64,000 nt of DNA from assembly GCA_964636275.1 (NCBI GenBank), contig CAZWRN010000003.1, positions 1 through 64,000 of the forward strand, written 5' to 3'. Within the stretch, counting starts at the first letter, position 1; every line of letters begins with the position of its first letter. The DNA is from CAZWRN01 sp964636275. GTDB taxonomy: Bacteria; Patescibacteriota; Microgenomatia; Daviesbacterales; UBA10151. Shown one piece after another: positions 25,847-33,475 of this stretch. The notes beneath the pieces are model-generated. The model was not told where the DNA came from. It searched no databases and saw only the letters and a list, made by a program, of their open reading frames with translations. A program made the translations under genes and the position numbers.

Positions 25847-27669
25847 AAATCAGCCTATCTGAAAATGGACAAACTATCATCTTTGCTCTAGTTGTACTTA
25901 CAGTGGTAATTGTAGGTGTTTTGGTGATGATTTCCGGATCTTTCACCTCAAAACAAAACAGTCGCTATAGTTTGGATTCACTTGATGCTTCCTCAATTGC
26001 TGAAGCCGGAATAGATAAAGCCGTGGCAACACTCAATAAAACAGCTGGTCAGTATAATGGCGAAACTGAAACTCAGCTTGGAAATGGTTCATATATCGTA
26101 AAAATCACTCCGATCGATGCCAACACTTTTCAGGTTGAATCAACTGGATACGTCCCGTCTGTCCAAAATTATAAATCAAAACGAACAGTTTCTGTCCGGG
26201 TGGAAAGAGGTGATGGTATGGCATTTGCCTATGGGGTGCAAGTTGGGGATGGCGGCTTTAGTATGAGTGGCGGGTCCCGTATTAACGGTTCTGTTTATTC
26301 AAATAACGATATTAATATCTCTGGTGGATCAATAATTACCGGAGATGCTTATGTGGCAGGAGGAACTCAACCGACTGCTGACCAATTATCCACCTGTACC
26401 CCGCCAAATTGTCTTGATTATTTATTTGGTAAAACAGTTTCAGGAAATACAATTTTAGATTTAGCCCAAAGTTTCCGGCCATCTACAACTGCGGCTATCA
26501 ATAAAGTGGCGGTAAATGTCAAAAAGTTTGGCTCTCCACCCAATGTCACCGTTCGCATATTAGGTGATAATAATGGTAAACCCAACAAAAATGATGTACG
26601 AACCTCAGGTACATTGAATGCAAACTTAGCTAGTTCACAGTATGGATTTGTTGAGATTGGACTTCTGCCTTCAGCCTCGTCGACTTTAACAGCCAATAAT
26701 GTATATTGGATTGTCATTGATACATCATCTGATGCAACAAATTACTGGAGCTGGCAAATTGACTCTTTAAGCGGATATACCACTGGTTCAGCCAGTTGGT
26801 CTCCCAACTGGCAGGCAAATGGAAATCCAGTTTGGAACCCTGTCTCTGGAGATTTGCTCTTTAAAACATTTATGGGTGGCAAGATCAACAAAATTGCTGG
26901 TATAGGATCCTCAACTATTAACGGAAACGCATATGCCAATACCTTAACTGGTGACAATCCATCTGCCCTTCAAATAGGACTGGATGCTTATTATCAAACT
27001 GAATCAAGTATTAGAGTTTCTGGACAAAACTGTTCAAATAATACTCACTGTCATCCGGGATCACCTGATCTGCCAGCTTTACCACTACCTGTTTCAGAAG
27101 CCAATATCGCTGAATGGAAATCATTTGCCGATGATGTAGTCCAAACAGGTGATCTAAATATACAATGGCCATGCACCACTACATTAGAAAAGAAAAAATA
27201 TGTCGGCAACGTCACAGTTGGTGGCGGTTGTAGTATACAAATCGACACTCCTGTTTGGATTACCGGAAATCTTACATTAGGTGGTGGAGCCAGTGTCAAA
27301 CTTAAAACAAGTTATGGTTCTAGTTCAGGGATCATTGTAGTAGATGGGGTTACATCACTTGCCGGAGGAAGTACATTAAAAGGCTCAGGAAGTACGGGAT
27401 CTTATATGATGGTAATTTCAACTAACAATAACCTGGTTAGTCCTTATGCGATTAGCATAAATGGTGGAAACAGTTCTTCTATTTTATATGCCCCCTATGG
27501 AGCAATCTATTTATCAGGCGGAAGTAATTTAAGAGAAGCATCGGCATATAAAGTTGTGATGGACGGTGGGGCTATTCTAACCTACGAAACAGGTGTTGCA
27601 AATCCATTTTTTTCATCTGGGCCTTCTGGATCATTTAGTGTTGTTAAAGGAACCTACCAAAGTAAATAA
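25843..27669 (+). CDS. Large PilX-like protein with added extracellular domains, 608 aa
   Basis: The start SENGQTIIFALVVLTVVIVG and SIAEAGIDKAVATLN (about 46-60) are PilX-like. From about 120 there is a Gly/Ser-rich repetitive part (SMSGGSRINGSVYSNNDI) that looks like a short beta helix. About 185-345 form a beta-sandwich-like insertion (LAQSFRPSTTAAINKVAVNV, then VYWIVIDTS). The C-terminal 345-608 returns to Gly-rich repeats (VGGGCSIQID, LGGGASVKLK, LSGGSNLREAS) as in right-handed beta helices. It is last in the prepilin cluster, so it is a good candidate for an adhesive pilus tip. The function is inferred. Confidence 0.72.
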   Translation: MKISLSENGQTIIFALVVLTVVIVGVLVMISGSFTSKQNSRYSLDSLDASSIAEAGIDKAVATLNKTAGQYNGETETQLGNGSYIVKITPIDANTFQVESTGYVPSVQNYKSKRTVSVRVERGDGMAFAYGVQVGDGGFSMSGGSRINGSVYSNNDINISGGSIITGDAYVAGGTQPTADQLSTCTPPNCLDYLFGKTVSGNTILDLAQSFRPSTTAAINKVAVNVKKFGSPPNVTVRILGDNNGKPNKNDVRTSGTLNANLASSQYGFVEIGLLPSASSTLTANNVYWIVIDTSSDATNYWSWQIDSLSGYTTGSASWSPNWQANGNPVWNPVSGDLLFKTFMGGKINKIAGIGSSTINGNAYANTLTGDNPSALQIGLDAYYQTESSIRVSGQNCSNNTHCHPGSPDLPALPLPVSEANIAEWKSFADDVVQTGDLNIQWPCTTTLEKKKYVGNVTVGGGCSIQIDTPVWITGNLTLGGGASVKLKTSYGSSSGIIVVDGVTSLAGGSTLKGSGSTGSYMMVISTNNNLVSPYAISINGGNSSSILYAPYGAIYLSGGSNLREASAYKVVMDGGAILTYETGVANPFFSSGPSGSFSVVKGTYQSK

Positions 27670-27719
27670 TTCAGTAGATCTAGTATAAATATTCAATCTG
27701 TTCTACAATAAAACTGATC

Positions 27720-27752
27720 AAATCAGAGTAAGTATCTGCTCTCATCTGATTT
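27720..27752 (+). promoter_or_regulatory. Leader inverted repeat before pilM
   Basis: AAATCAGA (27720-27727) and TCTGATTT (27745-27752) pair perfectly over 8 bp. The left arm can instead pair in CTGAT-CAA-ATCAG (27714-27726). These mutually exclusive stems lie 10 nt before the pilM ATG and might control how much pilMNO is made relative to the prepilins. Speculative. Confidence 0.35.
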
Positions 27753-27762
27753 TAACCGAATT

Positions 27763-28803
27763 ATGGCTGCCCAAAACCGTGTTGGTATTGATATTGGTGT
27801 CTCATCTATAAAGCTGGCTGTGCTCTCAAAAAACCAGGAAAATGCTCGTTTAATATCCCTTGGCCATATCCCCTCACCCATTCCAGGCATAGCATCGGAA
27901 GCAGAACTTGACTTAGAAGCAGTAGCAACAGCTTTAAAAAAATTATATGAGGAGGTCAATCCTCCAACTCGTGATGTAGCAGTCGCTTTACCCGAATCTA
28001 AGATATTCACCCGAGTGATTTACGATTTACCATATTTGTCTGATGATGAACTAGCTCAAGCGATCCGTTATGCTGCAGAAGAGTTTGTCCCTATGCCTAT
28101 GAAAGATGTCAATTTGTATTATCAAGTCATCTTTCGTTCACCAAAAAAGGAACCAAACAGTCGTACTGTAGTTTTTGTAGTTGCAGCTCCAAAAAATCTG
28201 ATTGATAAGTACTTAAAGGTGTTGCAAAGTGCCAACTTAAGGGTAGTTGCAATTGAAACTGAAGTTCTAGCTACAGCTAGATCTCTGGTAACTTTTAATA
28301 CTTTTTCACCTACTACCCTGATTATTCAACTTGGCGCATCAAATACTGACTATGCTGTCATATCAGAAGGGTTAATTCTACTTACCAGATCTATAGCCAC
28401 AGGTGGTAATACTCTGACACGATTAATTGCTCAAAATTTTAATTTTGAAGGTGTTCAGGCTGAAGAATATAAAAAAGTATATGGTGTCCTGGAAGATCAA
28501 TTAGAAGGTAAATTATTTAGAACTTTAAAACCGGTTATTGATGTGATCGTTACGGAGGCTAAAAGAGTAATACTGGCTCATGAGATGCAAAACAAACAGA
28601 GACCTATTAAACGCGTCGTTTTAACTGGAGGTGGTGCTAGAATGCCTGGTCTAGTTAGGTATTTTGCCAGTTTCTTAGGTCTCGAAGTCGCTGAAGCTGA
28701 CCCTTGGGGAGCAGTCGAAGTTGATCCAACTTTAAAACAGAAACTAACAGCCGAAGCACCTTTTTACTCTGTTGCCGTAGGTTTAGCCCTTAAAGATGTC
28801 TAA
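27763..28803 (+). CDS. pilM: Type IV pilus assembly protein PilM
   Basis: Actin-like cytoplasmic protein that binds the N-terminus of PilN. VGIDIGVSSIKLAVL is the phosphate-1 loop; VAVALPESKIFTRVI, EEFVPMPMKDVNLYYQVI, LIIQLGASNTDYAVI (phosphate 2) and VVLTGGGARMPGLVRYF (adenosine loop) follow in order. 346 aa. It starts the pilM-pilN-pilO set. Confidence 0.94.
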   Translation: MAAQNRVGIDIGVSSIKLAVLSKNQENARLISLGHIPSPIPGIASEAELDLEAVATALKKLYEEVNPPTRDVAVALPESKIFTRVIYDLPYLSDDELAQAIRYAAEEFVPMPMKDVNLYYQVIFRSPKKEPNSRTVVFVVAAPKNLIDKYLKVLQSANLRVVAIETEVLATARSLVTFNTFSPTTLIIQLGASNTDYAVISEGLILLTRSIATGGNTLTRLIAQNFNFEGVQAEEYKKVYGVLEDQLEGKLFRTLKPVIDVIVTEAKRVILAHEMQNKQRPIKRVVLTGGGARMPGLVRYFASFLGLEVAEADPWGAVEVDPTLKQKLTAEAPFYSVAVGLALKDV

Positions 28804-28814
28804 ATAAACCACTT

Positions 28815-29378
28815 ATGGATCGTATCTCCATTAATTTATTACCAATAGATTTAAAAGAAAACAAAAAACTGCTTTATAAAAAAAAGCTCGTAAATTTAAT
28901 CAGCTCAATAACTGTGGTTATACTTATAGTAGTGACAGGTATATTGGTCATACTGTCGGTAATCCAAAATAGTCAGGTTGGTAAGGAAGAAACAGATATT
29001 TCAAGGCTTGAAAACACACTCTCATCCTTGAAAGAAAAAGAAGCATCTGTAGTGATATTAAAAAAAAGATTGGCCAGCATATCTCAAGTTATCAAACATA
29101 AATATCCACAGACGGATTCATTTCTTTTAGTCTCATCACTCTTGCCAGAAAATGTAACACTTCAAAATTTTGTTGCTGAACAGCCCAACACAGTAACTCT
29201 TCAAGGCATCGCCGCCAACGCAGCATCACTGCAGCATTTTTTTGACAATTTAACCGATCCAAAAATCAATGAGGGTAAGATTACAAAAACAGTTATTTCC
29301 AATCTAAACAGAGGCAATTCCCCGCAACTTAACTTTGATTTAGAGGTGTCAGTCAAGGTAGAAGGAGGGAATAAATAA
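28815..29378 (+). CDS. pilN: Type IV pilus assembly protein PilN
   Basis: The N-terminal ISINLLPIDLKENK is the PilM-binding motif (INLLP). One membrane helix lies at about 27-50, followed by a coiled coil (about 60-100) and a small ferredoxin-like domain. 187 aa. It follows pilM after 11 nt and abuts pilO. Confidence 0.9.
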   Translation: MDRISINLLPIDLKENKKLLYKKKLVNLISSITVVILIVVTGILVILSVIQNSQVGKEETDISRLENTLSSLKEKEASVVILKKRLASISQVIKHKYPQTDSFLLVSSLLPENVTLQNFVAEQPNTVTLQGIAANAASLQHFFDNLTDPKINEGKITKTVISNLNRGNSPQLNFDLEVSVKVEGGNK

Positions 29379-30119
29379 ATGGATCAGGTATTAAAAACTT
29401 TTAGACAGTATCAGGTTATTATACGTCGCAATCCTCTCTATGCTAAATACAGTCTTTTTATCATCCCAGCCATAACTATAATTATAAGCGTGTTAATTCT
29501 TGTATTAGTAACTATTCCTCAGACGTTTAAACTCATTAAAAATAATCAGCTGGTTGAAGAACTAAAACAGCAAAAAACTGCATATCAATCTAAAATTACA
29601 ACACTCAATAAAGTTGACACAACCCAATATAAAACAGATTTAAACAACGTTCTAACGATCCTGCCAAACGAGAAAGAAATCCCCTCCGCAATTAATAGTA
29701 TTTTACAAGTGATATCTCTATCCGGTCTTACTCTAACAAATTTTTCAATAGGTAATAGTGGAACACCAATAAATGGAGTTGAAAATTTTATTGTAAGTAT
29801 TGATGTAACCGGATCTGCAAACCAAATTAAAGAGTTGATAAATTTCGCGGATCGATCTTCAAGATTGATCAAAATTACCAGTCTAAGTTTGAACTATGGT
29901 TCAGACGGGGTTTCCCAAACGACTATTGATGTTTTGGTTTTCTATGCTCCTCTGGATACCTCAATCAAAACAGATGATTCACAAGCCATAACTCTACTTT
30001 CTTCTGATGATCAAACTTTACTTGATAAAATCAAACAAAACACCCAAAGTATATCTTCATCTCAAACTACCCCCCCTATCCTAGATAGCCCGACAGGCAA
30101 AGATGATCCATTTAATTAA
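29379..30119 (+). CDS. pilO: Type IV pilus assembly protein PilO
   Basis: Cytoplasmic N-terminus, one membrane helix (about 26-48), a coiled coil (about 50-80), then a ferredoxin-like periplasmic-type domain (about 85-185) and a disordered Ser/Thr/Gln tail. 246 aa. Partner of PilN. The 3' end overlaps the convergent trmD by 8 bases. No secretin (pilQ) or pilP follows, consistent with an envelope lacking a typical outer membrane. Confidence 0.85.
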   Translation: MDQVLKTFRQYQVIIRRNPLYAKYSLFIIPAITIIISVLILVLVTIPQTFKLIKNNQLVEELKQQKTAYQSKITTLNKVDTTQYKTDLNNVLTILPNEKEIPSAINSILQVISLSGLTLTNFSIGNSGTPINGVENFIVSIDVTGSANQIKELINFADRSSRLIKITSLSLNYGSDGVSQTTIDVLVFYAPLDTSIKTDDSQAITLLSSDDQTLLDKIKQNTQSISSSQTTPPILDSPTGKDDPFN

Positions 30120-30780
30120 TCAGGTCAGGACGATTTTTTTTCGTTTTTTCCAGAGAAGTTTGCTCCCGCCACTCGGCAATTTTTTTGTGATCACCAGAGG
30201 TTAATACAGCCGGAACTGTTACTCCTTCAAATTCAGCAGGGCGGGTGTAATGTGGATGTTCAAGTAAGCCATTTTCATAACTTTCATTTTGAGTAGCTTC
30301 AACTTTTTCCAACACACCTGGTATCAACCGGGTTATCGAATCTGCTATTACCATCGCCGGAAGCTCTCCGCCCGTCAAAACATAGTCACCAATAGATACC
30401 TCCTCGTCAATATAATGATCTATAAAACGCTGATCTACTCCTTCATAATGACCACAGACAACAATCAGATGATCCATCTGAACGAATGCTCTAGCTTTTT
30501 TCTGGGTATATGTTTTCCCCGAGGCTGATGTGAGTATAACCCGAGATTTAGCAGTTTTGACCGACTTTACCGCTTGGGAGAGGACTTCTGGTTTGAGAAC
30601 CATTCCAACCCCACCACCATAGGGGGTATCGTCGACTACTAGATGGTTGCCAATACCAAAATCACGAATATTCACAATGTCGTATTCGACCAATCCTTTA
30701 CTTTGGGCCCTGCCTAAAATAGATGATGACAAAATTGGGGTAAAAATTTCCGGAAAAAGAGTTAAAAAAGTAATTTTCAT
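30112..30780 (-). CDS. trmD: tRNA (guanine-N1-)-methyltransferase
   Basis: Methylates G37 of tRNAs, guarding the reading frame. SPOUT fold with the trefoil-knot signature: DDTPYGGGVGMVLKPE, VVCGHYEGVDQRFI and SIGDYVLTGGELPAMV. 222 aa. It is the last gene of rpsP-khpA-trmD, with 8 nt after khpA; the order resembles the rpsP-rimM-trmD operons of many bacteria, here with a KH protein and no rimM. Confidence 0.96.
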   Translation of the reverse strand: MKITFLTLFPEIFTPILSSSILGRAQSKGLVEYDIVNIRDFGIGNHLVVDDTPYGGGVGMVLKPEVLSQAVKSVKTAKSRVILTSASGKTYTQKKARAFVQMDHLIVVCGHYEGVDQRFIDHYIDEEVSIGDYVLTGGELPAMVIADSITRLIPGVLEKVEATQNESYENGLLEHPHYTRPAEFEGVTVPAVLTSGDHKKIAEWREQTSLEKTKKNRPDLIN

Positions 30781-30788
30781 CGGCTCGT

Positions 30789-31046
30789 TTAAGCTTCAGA
30801 TTCACCCTGGATACCATTATCGACTAAATGCAGATACACTCGCGCTCCCTCATTCATTGCCCTAACTGCCAGTATTTTACGAATTGATTTGATTGTCTGA
30901 CCACTTTTACCAATCACAATACCCATATCCTCAGGGGCAACAGTCAAATGCAAAACCATTCCACCTTCATCTTGACCTTCCTCAATAGATACAGCATCAG
31001 GTTGAGTGACAAGTTGTTTAACGATATATTCGACAAGATCTTTCAT
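30789..31046 (-). CDS. khpA: KH-domain RNA-binding protein (KhpA type)
   Basis: A single KH domain of 85 aa with the GxxG loop in MGIVIGKSGQTIKSIRKIL. KhpA proteins bind RNA and usually sit next to rpsP, as here. I chose the ATG at 31046, 4 nt after the rpsP stop, which gives the family N-terminus KDLVEYIVKQLV; a longer frame from 31094 would run back into rpsP. Confidence 0.9.
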   Translation of the reverse strand: MKDLVEYIVKQLVTQPDAVSIEEGQDEGGMVLHLTVAPEDMGIVIGKSGQTIKSIRKILAVRAMNEGARVYLHLVDNGIQGESEA

Positions 31047-31050
31047 ATAC

Positions 31051-31509
31051 TTATTCTGGTTTTTCCTCAGCTGATTTTTCAGTTGTATCGTCATTTGAAG
31101 CTTCTACTGGTGTCTCCTGTACTTCAGGAGCTGATGCTTCAGCCTCTGAAGTAACTGTTTCTACTGGAGATTCATCAACTGCTTCAGGAGCTTTCTCTTC
31201 AGCTACAGGTGCTGCTGCAGCAGCCGCAGCACTCGATTCACCGCGATCTTTCTTTGGCTTTCGAGGCAATCTTTGTGGAGCTTTACCAATTATTCTTAAA
31301 AAACCAGTGGAAAGCTGAGCACCGTTTTTAACCCAGGCATCGATTCGATCTTGTTGTAAATTGATCTCTTTGGGAGTAGTTAATGGATTATAGGTACCCA
31401 AAAGCTCAAGGTAACTACCTGTTCGTTTTTTTCGCTCATCAACAGCTACCACTCGGTAGAACGGTCTTCCTTTAGCACCTATTCGCATTAATCGGACTTT
31501 TACTGCCAT
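31051..31509 (-). CDS. rpsP: Ribosomal protein S16 with long acidic C-terminal tail
   Basis: The first 80 residues are a normal bS16 (VRLMRIGAKGRPFYRVVAVD, LGTYNPLTTPKEINL, GAQLSTGFLRIIGK). After this comes an unusual tail of about 65 residues made almost only of Ala, Glu, Pro, Ser, Thr and Val, strongly acidic and probably disordered. Such tails occur on S16 in some lineages; the role is unknown. First gene of the operon with khpA and trmD. A long hairpin lies in its leader (31512-31608). Confidence 0.95.
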   Translation of the reverse strand: MAVKVRLMRIGAKGRPFYRVVAVDERKKRTGSYLELLGTYNPLTTPKEINLQQDRIDAWVKNGAQLSTGFLRIIGKAPQRLPRKPKKDRGESSAAAAAAAPVAEEKAPEAVDESPVETVTSEAEASAPEVQETPVEASNDDTTEKSAEEKPE

Positions 31510-31511
31510 AT

Positions 31512-31608
31512 TGGTTAATTTCTAATTTCTAATTTCAAATTTCTAATGTCTAAATAAAAAAAATCCTAATTATTAGAAATTAGGTCAATTAGAGCACTTA
31601 GAAATTTC
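31512..31608 (-). repeat. Imperfect hairpin of AATTTCTAA words in the rpsP leader
   Basis: Two or three copies of AATTTCTAA on one side face ATTAGAAATTAG and TTAGAAATT on the other around an A-rich loop. The element fills nearly the whole leader between the promoter at 31619-31648 and the rpsP start, so it should be the 5' end of the transcript. It could control ribosomal protein synthesis or mRNA stability. Confidence 0.6.
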
Positions 31609-31618
31609 TATCCTCGTA

Positions 31619-31648
31619 AGTATACCTAATTTGAGGCTAACTAGTCAA
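31619..31648 (-). promoter_or_regulatory. Promoter of rpsP-khpA-trmD
   Basis: TTGACT (31643-31648), 18-nt spacer, TATACT (31619-31624), giving a leader of about 100 nt. Confidence 0.7.
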
Positions 31649-31670
31649 CCGCTAAGATTAATCTAAAAAA

Positions 31671-32342
31671 TTATGGGTTTAATGTCTTGAGAGCATCTGA
31701 TGCAGCAGCTTCTTCAGCAATTTGTTTGGAAGAACCTTCCCCTTCTCCGATCTGTTCACCTTGCAAAAAAACTCCTACTTTAAATTCTTTGGCGTGATCC
31801 GGTCCTACAGTCGCCAAAATCTTGTATTTTGGTGATTGCTTGGTTTTGGTTTGAGCCAACTCCTGTAGTGAGGATTTTGCATCTTTTGGTGGCCCACTCT
31901 TTAGCTCCTCTTCAAATAAAGGCAACAGTGAATCGAAAACAAACTCTTTGGCTTTTTCCAATCCTTCAACTAAAAATATTGCCCCAAGAAATGCTTCAAA
32001 TGTATTGGCTAAAAGCTGAGTATTCTCACGTCCTCCACCCATCTCCTCTCCTTTTGAAAGCCGCAAATGCTCGCCTAATCCCAGTATCTGAGCAGCTTTG
32101 GCAAGTGAAGTCGTTTTTACAATATATGAACGTAAATTAGTCAGATCACCTTCTGCATCATGGGGACGAAGATGAAAAAGTTCGGTTGCAACAATTAAAG
32201 ATAAAACTGAATCACCTAGAAATTCCAACCTCTCATTGGACTCTTTGACTTCAGGAGATTCGTTTAAAAAAGAACGGTGAGTAAACGCCGTCAAAAATAA
32301 TGGATTTGAATCAATCTTTTGTATTAAATCTATCTTATTCAT
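31671..32342 (-). CDS. rnc: Ribonuclease III
   Basis: Double-strand-specific RNase with the catalytic signature ERLEFLGDSVLSL (about 38-50) and the second acidic cluster NTFEAFLGAIFLVEG. A C-terminal dsRBD runs from about 150 to 223 (DAKSSLQELAQTKTKQSPKY, then EGSSKQIAEEAAASDAL). Downstream of the ACP-like gene on the same strand, the common acpP-rnc arrangement. The many long hairpin transcripts in this window would be natural substrates. Confidence 0.96.
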   Translation of the reverse strand: MNKIDLIQKIDSNPLFLTAFTHRSFLNESPEVKESNERLEFLGDSVLSLIVATELFHLRPHDAEGDLTNLRSYIVKTTSLAKAAQILGLGEHLRLSKGEEMGGGRENTQLLANTFEAFLGAIFLVEGLEKAKEFVFDSLLPLFEEELKSGPPKDAKSSLQELAQTKTKQSPKYKILATVGPDHAKEFKVGVFLQGEQIGEGEGSSKQIAEEAAASDALKTLNP

Positions 32343-32384
32343 GGTAATTAGGCAGAGAAATGTATTTGGTTGAAAGACTCGGGT

Positions 32385-32615
32385 TTATTCAAGACTCAGA
32401 TCTTCAATAGCCACTACCAAATCATTTACAGTTCTAAGGCCTTCTATATCAGCTCGATGAAACGTGACTTGAAACTTTTCTGACATATAGTTGATCAGAT
32501 CAGCCATTTCAACCGGGCCAATACCTAGATCTTCTGCCAATGAAGCACTAAGATCGATGTCTTGTGGGGTGACACCCAAATGTTTAGCAAATTCAGCAAT
32601 AACTTGTTTTTGCAT
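32385..32615 (-). CDS. Acyl-carrier-like protein lacking the phosphopantetheine serine
   Basis: A 76-aa acidic four-helix protein with the AcpP pattern: IAEFAKHLGV, then SLAEDLGIGPVEMADLINYM. In functional ACPs the sequence after EDLG is A-D-S-L, with Ser carrying 4'-phosphopantetheine. Here it is I-G-P-V, so the serine is replaced by proline; codons GGT-ATT-GGC-CCG-GTT are unambiguous. The rest of helix 2 is kept. It is coupled with rnc and has a good ribosome-binding site (AAAGGA, about 7 nt before ATG). It probably cannot carry acyl chains and may serve as a protein-protein adaptor. Fold assignment is fairly sure; function is open. Confidence 0.8.
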   Translation of the reverse strand: MQKQVIAEFAKHLGVTPQDIDLSASLAEDLGIGPVEMADLINYMSEKFQVTFHRADIEGLRTVNDLVVAIEDLSLE

Positions 32616-32661
32616 GTGAAATCCTTTCTATATCTATCCATTATGATTGGACAGTGATTTT

Positions 32662-32690
32662 AAATTAGTTGATTGGTAGTCTGCTGTCAA
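32662..32690 (-). promoter_or_regulatory. Possible promoter of the acpP-like/rnc operon
   Basis: Perfect -35 TTGACA (32685-32690), 17-nt spacer, weak -10 TAATTT (32662-32667). A CATAAT at 32640-32645 is an alternative -10 without a good -35. Confidence 0.35.
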
Positions 32691-32703
32691 CCCTGAAATT
32701 TGC

Positions 32704-33084
32704 TCAGACTACTTCCGATGGATGAGTATCAATCAGTTTACCCAAAACTCCATTGACAAAACTGCCAGATGATTCAGATCCATACTCTTTAGCCAGCTCA
32801 ACGGCTTCATCTACCACCACTTTAGTGGGAGCTTTTCTGGAATAAAAAAGCTCATAAATCCCTAGGCGTAAAACTGCTAAATCAACTTTATTGATCTTGT
32901 CTACTGGCCAGCTTGGAGCGGCTTCAGTAATCAAAGCGTCAATCGCCTCTATCTTCTCAATAACTGCCTGAGAAGCGGCTGAGAATTCCCGTTCAGAGGT
33001 ATTAGCTTTGCCAAACTCCACAGAAAAAAGCTCCTGCATAGTTTTAGCTCGCTCAATGTGTCTAGGATCTTTTGATGTTTTCAT
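32704..33084 (-). CDS. nusB: Transcription antitermination factor NusB
   Basis: All-helical RNA-binding factor for rRNA antitermination. Typical C-terminal part: DKINKVDLAVLRLGIYELFY, APTKVVVDEAVELAKEYGSESSG and SFVNGVLGKL. 126 aa, slightly short at the N-terminus. It lies downstream of rpmF on the same strand (37-nt gap) and probably shares its transcript. Confidence 0.93.
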   Translation of the reverse strand: MKTSKDPRHIERAKTMQELFSVEFGKANTSEREFSAASQAVIEKIEAIDALITEAAPSWPVDKINKVDLAVLRLGIYELFYSRKAPTKVVVDEAVELAKEYGSESSGSFVNGVLGKLIDTHPSEVV

Positions 33085-33121
33085 AGAGGTATATTAACTA
33101 ATTTACGGAAAAATAACTAGT

Positions 33122-33316
33122 TTAAGCTCGGGTAACAGTAGTGACATCAGTGGCTTTTTTGCCAGCATAAAAACCACATGAGCGGCAGGCCATGTGAGCT
33201 AGAGTTTTAGCATTACAATTTTTGCACACTTCAAGTGGCATGGCGTTTAAAATTATTGATGCTCGTCGTGTTCTTTTTGCCGCTTTGGAATGTCGGCGCT
33301 TTGGTTCATGAGGCAT
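33122..33316 (-). CDS. rpmF: Ribosomal protein L32
   Basis: 64-aa bL32: PHEPKRRHSKAAKRTRRA at the N-terminus and a zinc ribbon with CKNC and CRSC in the C-terminal half. An extended -10 box (TGA-TAAAAT at 33326-33334) ends 9 nt before the ATG. Confidence 0.95.
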   Translation of the reverse strand: MPHEPKRRHSKAAKRTRRASIILNAMPLEVCKNCNAKTLAHMACRSCGFYAGKKATDVTTVTRA

Positions 33317-33325
33317 AGTGAGAGT

Positions 33326-33334
33326 ATTTTATCA
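33326..33334 (-). promoter_or_regulatory. Extended -10 promoter of rpmF-nusB
   Basis: TG-A-TAAAAT, 9 nt before the rpmF start. No clear -35, as is usual for extended -10 promoters. Confidence 0.45.
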
Positions 33335-33361
33335 CACCTGAAGCTAAATATGCTAGCCTCT

Positions 33362-33474
33362 AGTTTGAAACGATAAATTATAAATTGCAAAGCAATTTTC
33401 AAGCTTCGCTTATAAAGTAAAAATTATAAAACGAGAAAAAAGTCTTATACTTTATCTTTTATACTTTATAATTC
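33362..33474 (-). repeat. AT-rich junction sequence after recG
   Basis: Words such as ATAAAGTATAA and TACTTTATAA face each other, with a perfect small stem AAATTGC-AAA-GCAATTT near 33382-33398. No gene seen. It lies between recG and the rpmF promoter, and is either a 3' end structure of recG or a member of the dispersed hairpin family. Confidence 0.4.
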
Positions 33475-33475
33475 T

